36,237 nucleotides of DNA from a virus. Position 1 is the stretch's first letter. The number at the start of each line of letters is the position of its first letter. The position numbers were made by a program, and so were the translations under genes. Positions 28,883 through 36,237 of the stretch are shown here, piece after piece. The stretch covers positions 1 through 36,237 of the IMG/VR virus record IMGVR_UViG_3300033153_004377, one strand, 5' to 3'. Under the pieces are notes generated by a model. The model was not told the DNA's origin and ran no database searches. It worked only from the letters and a program-made list of their open reading frames with translations.

Positions 28883-29458
28883 ATGAAGATCGAAACACTA
28901 GCAAGAATAGTTCACGAAGCAAATCGCGCATATTGTTTGGAGATCGAGCAATATGACCAGACGCCATGGGAAGTAACGCCCAAAATTATCCAGCACTCTG
29001 CGATACAGGGTATCAAGGCACTCGCTGCCAATCCAGAACTTACGCCGGAACAGATGCACGAGAACTGGATGGATTATAAGCTCGATGAGGGCTGGGGCTA
29101 CGGTGAAACTAAGGATATCGAGGCTAAGACCCATCCTTGTCTGATGCAGTACGACAACCTGCCAGAGTTTGAGAAGGTGAAGGACCTGTTATTTCATAGC
29201 ATTGTCCACGCGTTTTTAGATGAGCTGGAGTGGGACGAGATGGGTGGTGTAGATATTGAGGTTTCTACGGTTAGCGACGACGAAGGAGTCGCTGTTGTGC
29301 CGGGTGGTGTAGATATTGAGGTTTCTACTGAGTGGCCAGCGGAAGGTACGATAGAGACAGGACTGTCGAACAAAGTCGCTGGTTCTGCACAAGGAGCCGC
29401 TACGCACCATCATGCCAACGGCGGGATAGAGCTGAAGTTACAGGCGAATAAGCCATGA
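28883..29458 (+). CDS. RyR-domain protein
   Basis: 191 residues. Residues about 1-115 carry the RyR (ryanodine receptor repeat) signature seen in prokaryotic and phage proteins: LARIVHEANRAYC, TPWEVTPKIIQHSAI, HENWMDYKLDEGWGYG, KTHPCLMQYDNLP and KDLLFHSIVHAF. AGGA lies 9 nt before the ATG. The C-terminal tail contains a duplicated GGVDIEVST segment from a 27-bp DNA repeat. First gene of the head operon, 4-nt overlap with the next. RyR domains are thought to bind small ligands; its role in packaging is unknown. Confidence 0.85.
   Translation: MKIETLARIVHEANRAYCLEIEQYDQTPWEVTPKIIQHSAIQGIKALAANPELTPEQMHENWMDYKLDEGWGYGETKDIEAKTHPCLMQYDNLPEFEKVKDLLFHSIVHAFLDELEWDEMGGVDIEVSTVSDDEGVAVVPGGVDIEVSTEWPAEGTIETGLSNKVAGSAQGAATHHHANGGIELKLQANKP
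29242..29328 (+). repeat. 27-bp direct repeat inside the RyR gene
   Basis: The same 27 bases occur at 29242-29268 and 29302-29328, 60 bp apart, in frame, encoding GGVDIEVST twice. Perfect identity points to a recent tandem duplication in the flexible tail. Confidence 0.9.
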
Positions 29459-29769
29459 CTCCCGAACAGTTCGCTTATTGGTTGCAGGGGTTCAATGAGA
29501 TGAGCCCCGACGCGCAACCGACAACGGCGCAGTGGAAGATGATTCAGGAGCATTTGGCACTGGTGTTTACCAAGGTGACGCTTCTCCGTCCTGAGCAGGA
29601 GAAAGTGATCCGCAAGGACATAAAACCCGGTCCGATAGTGCCGATACCACCAGTAGTACCGATAAATCCGTGGGACGTTCCTCATCCGTTGTTTCCAGAT
29701 GATAACCTCCCTGATAAAGATCGTCTTAACGGCCCCGGGTTTCCGCTCGGACCAACTGTAATTTGTTAG
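29455..29769 (+). CDS. Conserved packaging-region protein
   Basis: 104 residues starting MTPEQFAYWLQGFNEMS, a beginning I recall from many small phage proteins next to terminase genes, then a helix (TAQWKMIQEHLALVF) and a proline-rich end (PIPPVVPINPWDVPHPLFP). 4-nt overlap with the RyR gene. Function unknown; perhaps a head-completion or packaging accessory. Confidence 0.7.
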   Translation: MTPEQFAYWLQGFNEMSPDAQPTTAQWKMIQEHLALVFTKVTLLRPEQEKVIRKDIKPGPIVPIPPVVPINPWDVPHPLFPDDNLPDKDRLNGPGFPLGPTVIC

Positions 29770-29780
29770 GAGAAGACATA

Positions 29781-30266
29781 ATGCCTGCCCCCGGTAGTAA
29801 TAAAGAGGATGATGAAGCTCGTAGAGAGCAGTATCTGGTTCACAGGGTAGCCGGGATAGGCCCAACACAGTCTGCACGTCTCGCAGGGTATAAAAACCCG
29901 AGAGAATCGTGCAGAGATTTGGAGACGAGGCCCGCACTGCGTGAACGTATCCAAAAAGCGCTCGCAGATCAGAGGCAGGAGGCCAAATGGACGAGGAACA
30001 AGGTGATGGAGGGCATCGAGGATGCGATTGATATGGGTAAGATCATATCAGACCCCAGTGCTATGATCAGAGGGCTGCAGGAGATCAACAAGATGCAGGG
30101 ATACCACGCGCCTGAGACTAAGGAGATCACACTGACAGGAGATAGGGCAGCTCAGCTCGACCAGATCGGGAATATGAGCGAGTCGGAGCTGCTAAGGCGG
30201 CTGAATAAGGACGCTGCGTACATCGACGCAGAGTTTGAGGTCGTGATAGAAGAGGGCGAAGGGTGA
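29781..30266 (+). CDS. Terminase small subunit
   Basis: 161 residues from ATG at 29781 (TTAGGAGAAG upstream; an earlier in-frame ATG overlaps the previous gene). An HTH-like segment (GIGPTQSARLAGYKNPRES) at about 26-44 is followed by a helical multimerisation part (WTRNKVMEGIEDAIDMGK) and a QGYHAPETKEI-type end. It recognises phage DNA and loads the large subunit. Position directly before the large subunit supports the call. Confidence 0.82.
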   Translation: MPAPGSNKEDDEARREQYLVHRVAGIGPTQSARLAGYKNPRESCRDLETRPALRERIQKALADQRQEAKWTRNKVMEGIEDAIDMGKIISDPSAMIRGLQEINKMQGYHAPETKEITLTGDRAAQLDQIGNMSESELLRRLNKDAAYIDAEFEVVIEEGEG

Positions 30267-30321
30267 AAACTCACTTACGACAGTATTATATAGCTATGAT
30301 CAGAACTTCAGGGATGGAGTG

Positions 30322-32313
30322 ATGGCTAAAAAGTGTCCTGAATGTAAACGAGAGAAGATGGCGCAATCGTTTGACCAGTGGAAATGGTACGACGAGACCG
30401 GCAAGATGCACAACGGCCCGCGTATGATCACTTGTGCGGCGTGTGTTGCAGTTCTTCGCACCGTCAGAGGCCCGGAGAAGACCCTTAAAGTACAGATGGC
30501 TATCCGAAAGCAGGAGCGCCAGCTTAAACAGGAGGGGATTAATGAGGTAAGGCGCAGAAAAACAGCCAAAGCCAACGCGGATAGGAAAGCAGTTAAGCGG
30601 AAGGAGCGAAATGCGCTGGCACGAGAGCGAAAAGCTGCCGAAGCACTAAAAAACCCTGAAAAAGAACATATAAGGTCGACCGACGACCTGCTTAATGACG
30701 AGTTGATGGAGCGCCAGCTTGCGCGGGTGTCTCTGATCGAGTTTATTAAGAAATTTAACCCTAGTTACGAGGCCGGCTGGGTGCACGAGGACATATGTCG
30801 GCGCCTTAAGAAGTTTTTGAATGCTATGGAGGCCGGCCAGAGCCCCAGACTCATGCTGTTCATGCCTCCCCGGCATGGTAAAAGTATGATAGCGAGCCAT
30901 AATTTTCCTGCATGGGCGCTCGGACAGTTCCCTGAGTACGAGATCATCGCCGCATCCTACGGTTCGAGCCTGCCTAATAAATTTTCCCGCCAAGTGAGGG
31001 CGTTCCTACGTGATAAAAAGTACAAAGACTTGTTCCCAAACACTAAGCTGGATCCAACCAACGAGAACGTGGAAGGATGGTCGACTACGAAAGGCGGCGG
31101 GTATATTCCAGCAGGTGTCGGTGGAGGTATCACCGGTAAAGGCGCGCATATATTTATCGTCGACGACCCGATCAAAGACGCCGAGGAAGCAGATTCGGAG
31201 ACGATCCGACAAAACATATGGGACTGGTGGGGCTCGACAGCTTATACAAGGCTGGCCCCTAATGCGGGGGTCTTGGTCATACAAACGCGGTGGCATGACG
31301 ATGATCTAGCAGGTCGTATGATCATGCAGATGCGCGAGGAGATGCGCGAGGCGGGTGAGATTAAGGATATGAACCGCGAGTCCGGCATGGACGAGGCGGA
31401 AGTTACCGAGCGCTACGAGCAGATGCTCAGAGAGATCGACCAGTGGGAGATAATTGACTATCCAGCGATATCGACACACGACGAGTATCTCAACAGAGAC
31501 GGCACGGTAACGACTAAACCGCTCGACGACAACTCTAAGTTCCTGCGTTTTGCTGACGAGGCGCTACATCCACAGCGCTTCGACCGAACACGTCTGATGA
31601 AAGTTAAACGGACGCTGCAGCCCCGACATTGGAGCGCGCTCTACCAGCAGAACCCCGTGCCTGACGAGGGTATGTTCTTTACTAAGAGTATGCTCAAATT
31701 CGACACGAGGCCGGAGATATCTAAATTTCCGATATGTATGGCGTGGGATTTAGCGGTCGGTCAGAAGCAGCAGAATGACTTCACGGTCGGAGTAGTGGGC
31801 GCTTTAGACTACTATGATAGGCTCGTTGTGCTTGAGGTGGTTCGGGCGAAGATGAACATACATCAGAGTGCCGAGGCTATACTCGGGTTGTATGACAAGT
31901 ACAATCGGATGATCGTCGGCAACCCCGTTATTGGTATCGAGCACGGACAGCTGAGCCTGTCCATGGGCCCGCACTTGAACAAGGTGATGGACGAGCAGCG
32001 CCTGTTCCCTAGTTTCGACGATACGCTGAAGCCGGTAACAGATAAGATAATGCGTGCCGGCCCCTTGCAGGGTCGTATGCAGCAGGGTAAAGTCCTGTTC
32101 GCTAAGGGTGAGAACTGGAACGAAGACGTACAGCACGAGTTGCTGCGCTTCCCCGGTGGCGTACATGATGATATAGTCGACGCATTAGCGTGGCTAGCGC
32201 GGATGTTCCTGAATGTGTCAGCGCCTAAACGCGTCGAGCGCAACGTTACTAAAACAGAGTCATGGCGCAAGAAACTAATATTACCCAACCACATTGATCC
32301 TATGGGAGCCTAA
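30322..32313 (+). CDS. Terminase large subunit with N-terminal zinc extension
   Basis: 663 residues from ATG 30322 (GTG at 30319 possible). ATPase motifs: PPRHGKS (about 182-188) and IFIVDDP (about 277-283). Nuclease fold residues: D476 (AWDLAVG), E540 (IEHGQ) and D616/D617 (VHDDIVDAL). Before the motor, residues 1-130 form an extra region: CPEC (5-8) and CAAC (38-41), likely zinc-binding, followed by a long basic coiled coil. It is the motor and nuclease that fills the head through the portal. Confidence 0.93.
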   Translation: MAKKCPECKREKMAQSFDQWKWYDETGKMHNGPRMITCAACVAVLRTVRGPEKTLKVQMAIRKQERQLKQEGINEVRRRKTAKANADRKAVKRKERNALARERKAAEALKNPEKEHIRSTDDLLNDELMERQLARVSLIEFIKKFNPSYEAGWVHEDICRRLKKFLNAMEAGQSPRLMLFMPPRHGKSMIASHNFPAWALGQFPEYEIIAASYGSSLPNKFSRQVRAFLRDKKYKDLFPNTKLDPTNENVEGWSTTKGGGYIPAGVGGGITGKGAHIFIVDDPIKDAEEADSETIRQNIWDWWGSTAYTRLAPNAGVLVIQTRWHDDDLAGRMIMQMREEMREAGEIKDMNRESGMDEAEVTERYEQMLREIDQWEIIDYPAISTHDEYLNRDGTVTTKPLDDNSKFLRFADEALHPQRFDRTRLMKVKRTLQPRHWSALYQQNPVPDEGMFFTKSMLKFDTRPEISKFPICMAWDLAVGQKQQNDFTVGVVGALDYYDRLVVLEVVRAKMNIHQSAEAILGLYDKYNRMIVGNPVIGIEHGQLSLSMGPHLNKVMDEQRLFPSFDDTLKPVTDKIMRAGPLQGRMQQGKVLFAKGENWNEDVQHELLRFPGGVHDDIVDALAWLARMFLNVSAPKRVERNVTKTESWRKKLILPNHIDPMGA

Positions 32314-32315
32314 TA

Positions 32316-34496
32316 ATGTCCGAAGACGTCGAACTAGCCAGAGAGAACTGGTCGCACTATGTATATGCGCGTGACCACGGCCATCTGGACTACGTACACA
32401 AAGCGACGCTCTGTGAGAACTATTTCTACGGTGAACAATGGGAAGCTAAGGTAAAGGCCAAGCTCGAAGCCCAAGGTAAACCGGTATTGACGATTAATAA
32501 GGTCTTCAGCTCCCTGCTGACGATCATGGGCGAACAGCTGAGTAACCGGGCTGGTGTCCGCTTCCTGCCTAATGATGACCTGTCAGATCCTAAGACGGCA
32601 GAGACTATCGACAAGCTCTACATGCACATCCTTAACTCTAATGCGATGGACCAGCTCGAAGCTACTCTGTTCGACGACGGGTCTATTACGAGCCGGGGGT
32701 TTATTGACTGCCGTATGAGCTTCGACAATAACCTGCGTGGTGAGGTCGACCTGTCGAGTCTTAATGGTAAGAATGTGATCGTTGACCCTGATGCTGATCA
32801 GTATGATCCGGATACATGGAACGAGGTGTTTATCACTAAGTGGATGACGCCCAACGACATAGCGAATAAATATAACAAAGCCGATGCTAAGGACTTAGAG
32901 ATTAAGACCCGCTCTGATTTTGAGTACGGCATCGACTCTATTGATACGCTGCGCAACTCGTTCAGCGGCAGACACCACAGACGCCCGGGCGTAACCTCCG
33001 GGTACGCAGACCACAAGCTGCGTCGCTATATCCGAGTGATCGAGCGCCAGTATAAGAAGATGGTGCGTAAAGAGCACTTCGTAGATATGATAACCGGCGA
33101 CATGCGCGTCGTCCCCGACTCGTGGGACCGCAACCGCATCGCAGCAGTAGCTCAGAAATACGGCCTCGGTGTGTTCCCTAAAGAGGTGCCTATTATCCAC
33201 TGGTGCGTCACCGCTGATGACAAGGTGCTGCACAACGAGGTCAGCCCGTACAAACACTTTACCCCTGTGCCGTTTTTCCCTGTGTTCCACAAGGGCTACA
33301 CTATCGGTATGGTCGAGAACCTGATCAGCCCCCAGCAGTACCTCAACAAGACTACCAGCCAAGAGCTGCACGTGGTGAACACCACGGCGAACTCCGGGTG
33401 GCAGATGGAGGAGGACCAGCTGGTGAATATGGACGGCAACGAGCTGGAGCAGCGCGGTGCTGAGACCGGCCTCGTACTTGTTCGTAAGAAAGGCAGTGCG
33501 CCGTTAGAAAAGATCAGCCCTAATCAGGTGCCCACAGGGCTAGACCGCATCGCCTATAAGGCCGATGAGTTCGTTAAAGAGTTAAGTGGTGTCTCCGACT
33601 CCGCACGCGGCTTCGACCGTGCAGACGTAGCAGCGAAAGCTATACAGGCTAAGCAGGCAGTCGGTGGTATCACTAACGCCAAGATGTTCAGCAACCTCGC
33701 GTATACGCGTAAGCTGCTTGCTAGAAACATCTTGGATCTAGTTCAGGAGTTCTACACTGAGGAGCGCGTGGTACGCATAACCGGCCCCAGTGAGACCTCT
33801 CGTAAGACCGAGGAGATAACTGTTAATCAGACCCAAGACGACGGGACTGTGCTCAACGACCTGACCATCGGTAAATACGACATCACTATAATTGACACCC
33901 CCGCACGCGATAGCCAAGAGGACGCCCAGTTTGACGAGGCGACTGCTATGCGTGAGATGGGCATACCCATACCTGACCATGTCATCGTCGAGAGCTCACA
34001 CTTACATAATAAGAAAGAGATCGCTGCTGAGATTAAAGAACAGCAGGGCGGCGGCGATGCGACTGAGACTGAGCAGCGTATGGCTGAGCTCGAGCTTCAG
34101 CTTAAAGAGCTGGAGGCTGCTGAGGCGCAGGTGAGCATCAAACAGAAAGCGGCTGATGCTAAGTACACTGAGGCGCGTGCGCTTAAGACTGTTAATGAGT
34201 CTAAGCAGAGCGGCGGACAGGAGGAGGCGCAGAAGATGCAGTTCGACGCAGCTATGCAGGCGCGTGAGCTGGACATGGAGCGTGAGAAGATCCAAGGTGA
34301 GCTCCAGTTACAGCGTGAGAAGATGCAGGGCGAGCTAGCGCTCAAACGTGAGATCGCTCGTGCTGATAGCCTCATAAAACGCGCAGCGGCTGTCGAAGAT
34401 GCTAAGATTAAGAAAGATAGTGCGAAGGCTGCAGCGACATTAAAATCAGCAGCGGCGAAAGAAAGTTCGACATCTGTTAAGAAAGATGATAAATAG
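32316..34496 (+). CDS. Portal protein
   Basis: 726 residues, following the large terminase by 2 nt as portals usually do. The N-terminal and central part (about 1-520) is mixed alpha/beta with the typical stem/wing segment (QYLNKTTSQELHVVNTTANSG, then a clip-like SGVSDSARGF). The last about 150 residues are a long Glu/Lys/Gln-rich coiled coil (QLKELEAAEAQVSIKQKAAD, QLQREKMQGELALKREIA). It should form the dodecameric vertex through which DNA is packaged. The coiled-coil tail likely acts in assembly or at the internal barrel. Confidence 0.88.
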   Translation: MSEDVELARENWSHYVYARDHGHLDYVHKATLCENYFYGEQWEAKVKAKLEAQGKPVLTINKVFSSLLTIMGEQLSNRAGVRFLPNDDLSDPKTAETIDKLYMHILNSNAMDQLEATLFDDGSITSRGFIDCRMSFDNNLRGEVDLSSLNGKNVIVDPDADQYDPDTWNEVFITKWMTPNDIANKYNKADAKDLEIKTRSDFEYGIDSIDTLRNSFSGRHHRRPGVTSGYADHKLRRYIRVIERQYKKMVRKEHFVDMITGDMRVVPDSWDRNRIAAVAQKYGLGVFPKEVPIIHWCVTADDKVLHNEVSPYKHFTPVPFFPVFHKGYTIGMVENLISPQQYLNKTTSQELHVVNTTANSGWQMEEDQLVNMDGNELEQRGAETGLVLVRKKGSAPLEKISPNQVPTGLDRIAYKADEFVKELSGVSDSARGFDRADVAAKAIQAKQAVGGITNAKMFSNLAYTRKLLARNILDLVQEFYTEERVVRITGPSETSRKTEEITVNQTQDDGTVLNDLTIGKYDITIIDTPARDSQEDAQFDEATAMREMGIPIPDHVIVESSHLHNKKEIAAEIKEQQGGGDATETEQRMAELELQLKELEAAEAQVSIKQKAADAKYTEARALKTVNESKQSGGQEEAQKMQFDAAMQARELDMEREKIQGELQLQREKMQGELALKREIARADSLIKRAAAVEDAKIKKDSAKAAATLKSAAAKESSTSVKKDDK

Positions 34497-34523
34497 TAGT
34501 TATACAAACGCGGAGAAATTGTG

Positions 34524-34712
34524 ATGGGTTCATTTTTTGGGGGCTTGCTCGGAGATACTAAGAAAAAGATGGCGGCGCACAACGCGCGCATCGCAGCTGC
34601 TGGCCGAGGAGAAACCGCGCCGCGCAAAGCATCCAGCAAAGGCAAAGTAGTAAAGAAAAAGAAGAGAACAGTTAGGAACCAGCGTAGCTTACGCAACGCG
34701 ACTAAATATTAA
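34524..34712 (+). CDS. Small basic head-operon protein
   Basis: 62 residues from ATG at 34524 (GCGGAGA upstream). Gly/Phe-rich start (GSFFGGLLGD) followed by a very basic region (GKVVKKKKRTVRNQRSLRN). Small basic proteins between portal and scaffold occur in phages and may bind DNA or portal. No family named. Confidence 0.65.
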   Translation: MGSFFGGLLGDTKKKMAAHNARIAAAGRGETAPRKASSKGKVVKKKKRTVRNQRSLRNATKY

Positions 34713-34733
34713 TATAGAGGGTGGAGAGTAAAA

Positions 34734-35675
34734 ATGTCAGATCCAATTAAACAAGAAGACGGCACGTTTAAAAACGAAGCGGGCGCAGTTACTAATGAGA
34801 CCGGCGCGCTTATCGACGACGACGGCGCACTGATCAACGAGGAGGGCTTCCTCATCAACGCAGCAGGCCAGCTACTCAACGAAGAAGGCAAAGCCGTTAA
34901 CGCTGAAGGCCTACTGGTCGACGACGACAACAAAGTGATCGACCCAGATAATGGCGACGACGCGATGATGATACCCAAACGTCGGTATGACTCAGCAGCT
35001 AACAGAGCGAAAACAGCAGAAGCTGCTCTGGACAAAGCTACTAAGGAGCTCGAGCGTGTAAACGCCAGCACTGACACTACAGGAGGTGATCCTAAAACTA
35101 CCGCGGACTTCGAGGCTAAGATCGATGAGCTGGATATTAAGATCGAAGAAGCTCGTAAGGACGGTGACGTAGACACAGTTGTGAAACTGTCTAAAGAACA
35201 GCGCACATTCGAGCGCAGTATGTACAACAACATCGCAACAGAAGCAGCGACCGGCGCGGGCACTAAAGCTCAGCAGAACATTGCGTTTGACGCACTGGTG
35301 GACAAGCTGGAGACAGACTACCCGGCCTTCGACCAAGATTCTAAAGACTTCGACCAAGACCTCGTTAACGAGGTGCTCGACATGCACGACGCGTTTGTCT
35401 CTAAAGGCGACGCACCTGCAGTAGCTATGGCTAAAGCAGTCGGGTATATTATGCCAGAGGCGAAGTCTGCACAGTTACGTAACACTGATACAGCTAAGAA
35501 CCTGAAAGCAGCTAAAGCGCAGGCTCCAGCGATGGGCGGCACCGGTGCGAATTCCGACACCGGCGGCGACACAGGTGATACGGGCGACGTGGGTAAGATG
35601 TCAGACAAAGAGTTTGACGCTATACCAGAAGATACTAAGAAACGCTTGCGTGGTGACTTGAACACGCCGGCGTAA
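34734..35675 (+). CDS. Scaffolding-like protein with nine N-terminal heptapeptide repeats
   Basis: 313 acidic residues in the scaffold position between portal and capsid. Residues 11-73 are nine tandem heptapeptides of the form x-hydrophobic-hydrophobic-N/D-x-x-G (ALIDDDG, ALINEEG, FLINAAG, QLLNEEG). Then comes a coiled-coil middle (ANRAKTAEAALDKATKELER, about 85-150), a helical part, a Gly/Asp/Thr-rich linker and a short C-terminal helix (SDKEFDAIPEDTKKRLRG). The charge and helical layout fit an internal scaffold that guides capsid assembly. GGAGAG upstream. Confidence 0.75.
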   Translation: MSDPIKQEDGTFKNEAGAVTNETGALIDDDGALINEEGFLINAAGQLLNEEGKAVNAEGLLVDDDNKVIDPDNGDDAMMIPKRRYDSAANRAKTAEAALDKATKELERVNASTDTTGGDPKTTADFEAKIDELDIKIEEARKDGDVDTVVKLSKEQRTFERSMYNNIATEAATGAGTKAQQNIAFDALVDKLETDYPAFDQDSKDFDQDLVNEVLDMHDAFVSKGDAPAVAMAKAVGYIMPEAKSAQLRNTDTAKNLKAAKAQAPAMGGTGANSDTGGDTGDTGDVGKMSDKEFDAIPEDTKKRLRGDLNTPA

Positions 35676-35865
35676 AGAATAACGTGCGAGGGCTTCCGAG
35701 AGCCTGAGTGCGACCAAACGCTTACCTGTGACGACAACAGGTCGGAAATCGTAACTCCGTAACGGTTCGTTTTCGAGGTCAGCACGATACGCTGTGAACA
35801 GCTTGCGACACTGTATGTCGCTAAACGTACTTTATATTTTCGTCAACTTGAATAGGAGATGACTC
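35676..35865 (+). promoter_or_regulatory. Capsid-gene leader with hairpins
   Basis: A 190-bp gap in front of the capsid gene with no open frame of note. It holds ACCTGT/ACAGGT (35724-35742, 6 bp, 7-nt loop) and GGCT/AGCC near 35694-35707, then AT-rich sequence and AGGAGATG 6-13 nt before the ATG. No U tract, so not a simple terminator. Likely a processed or stabilising leader that raises capsid expression. Confidence 0.45.
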
Positions 35866-36237
35866 ATGTCATTAACCAACTTTGCCAAGTTAACCAACGA
35901 AGAGCTTACTATCTGGTCGAAAGACGTATGGAAAGAAGCTCGGAACTGGATGTTCTTGGAAAAATTTACCGGTAGTGGTCCGGGCGCCATGGTGCAAAAA
36001 ATCACAGAGTTGACCAAGAGTGAAAAGGGCGCACGCGCTGTTTTGACCTTGGTCTCGGATCTGGAAGGTGATGGTACCGCAGGGGACCGTACACTTGAAG
36101 GTAATGAAGAAGCAATGAAAAGCTTTGACCAAGTTATCCAGTTGGATCAACTTCGTCATGCTAACCGTCATGAAGGCCGTATGGCTGATCAGAAGTCTGT
36201 TGTTACATTCCGCGAAAACTCGCTGGACGTACTGGCA
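35866..36237 (+). CDS. N4-gp56-family major capsid protein, 3' end cut
   Basis: The first 124 codons. The start TNFAKLTNEELTIWSKDVW followed by ARNWMFLEKFTGSG, then ITELTKSEKGARAVLTLVSDL and GNEEAMKSFDQVIQLDQLRHA, is the typical N-terminus of the N4-gp56 capsid group, whose members are usually about 300-400 residues. AGGAGAT gives a strong ribosome site. The frame is open to the end of the window. It builds the icosahedral head with the upstream scaffold. Confidence 0.9.
   Translation, partial: MSLTNFAKLTNEELTIWSKDVWKEARNWMFLEKFTGSGPGAMVQKITELTKSEKGARAVLTLVSDLEGDGTAGDRTLEGNEEAMKSFDQVIQLDQLRHANRHEGRMADQKSVVTFRENSLDVLA

Noticed and set aside
34002-35387. Several long minus-strand frames opposite portal and scaffold genes
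   Set aside because: They mirror the strong codon bias of the real plus-strand genes, lack ribosome sites and encode unlikely Ser/Leu-rich products.

Overview
The window is part of a tailed double-stranded DNA phage genome (Caudoviricetes). It carries a phage large terminase, a portal, a scaffold-like protein and the start of an N4-gp56-type major capsid protein. It also has a complete phage replication set: family A DNA polymerase, primase/helicase, SNF2-type helicase and RecB/Cas4-like nuclease. No integrase, repressor-integrase pair or bacterial housekeeping gene is visible. Strong Shine-Dalgarno sequences, ATGA/TAATG gene overlaps and a lipobox protein fit a bacterial, probably Gram-negative, host. 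The host cannot be named from this sequence.

Layout. Positions 1-996 (+) are the tail end of a late operon with a lipoprotein and three small membrane proteins, probably part of the lysis functions. It converges on a leftward block running from about 28.4 kb down to 0.9 kb (-). The 24.6-28.4 kb part holds many tiny early-type genes. At 20.0-24.3 kb are the primase/helicase, zinc proteins and a metallophosphoesterase, behind a sigma70-like promoter with ATGCA-rich dyads. From 14.8 to 19.7 kb small unknown genes alternate with unusually long, structure-rich non-coding DNA and tRNA genes. The 0.9-14.8 kb part holds a RecB-like nuclease, a metallopeptidase, a helicase, an intein-containing DNA polymerase, a Cys-rich putative ssDNA-binding protein, a split exonuclease, a PD-(D/E)XK nuclease and a DUF3310 protein. 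At about 28.4-28.9 kb is the divergent control region. From 28.9 kb to the end (+) comes the packaging and head operon: RyR-domain protein, small and large terminase, portal, scaffold and capsid.

The most striking item lies at 18355-18461 (-). There the 3' half of a tRNA, with encoded CCA, precedes the 5' half, separated by a 26-nt hairpin linker. Both outer ends carry the same 7-nt sequence. Joining the halves through one copy of that repeat gives a fully canonical 74-nt tRNA with anticodon UUU (Lys). It looks like a circularly permuted tRNA gene in a phage. Ordinary tRNA-Thr(UGU) and tRNA-Glu(UUC) genes lie nearby. The gene just upstream has a long structured leader that contains a T-arm-like hairpin.

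Other points of interest are the intein at the polymerase active-domain motif, an attenuator-like leader ahead of the head operon, an exact 18-bp repeat ahead of two leftward transcription units, a scaffold protein with nine tandem heptapeptides, and several membrane micropeptides of 27-42 residues missed by ordinary length cut-offs.
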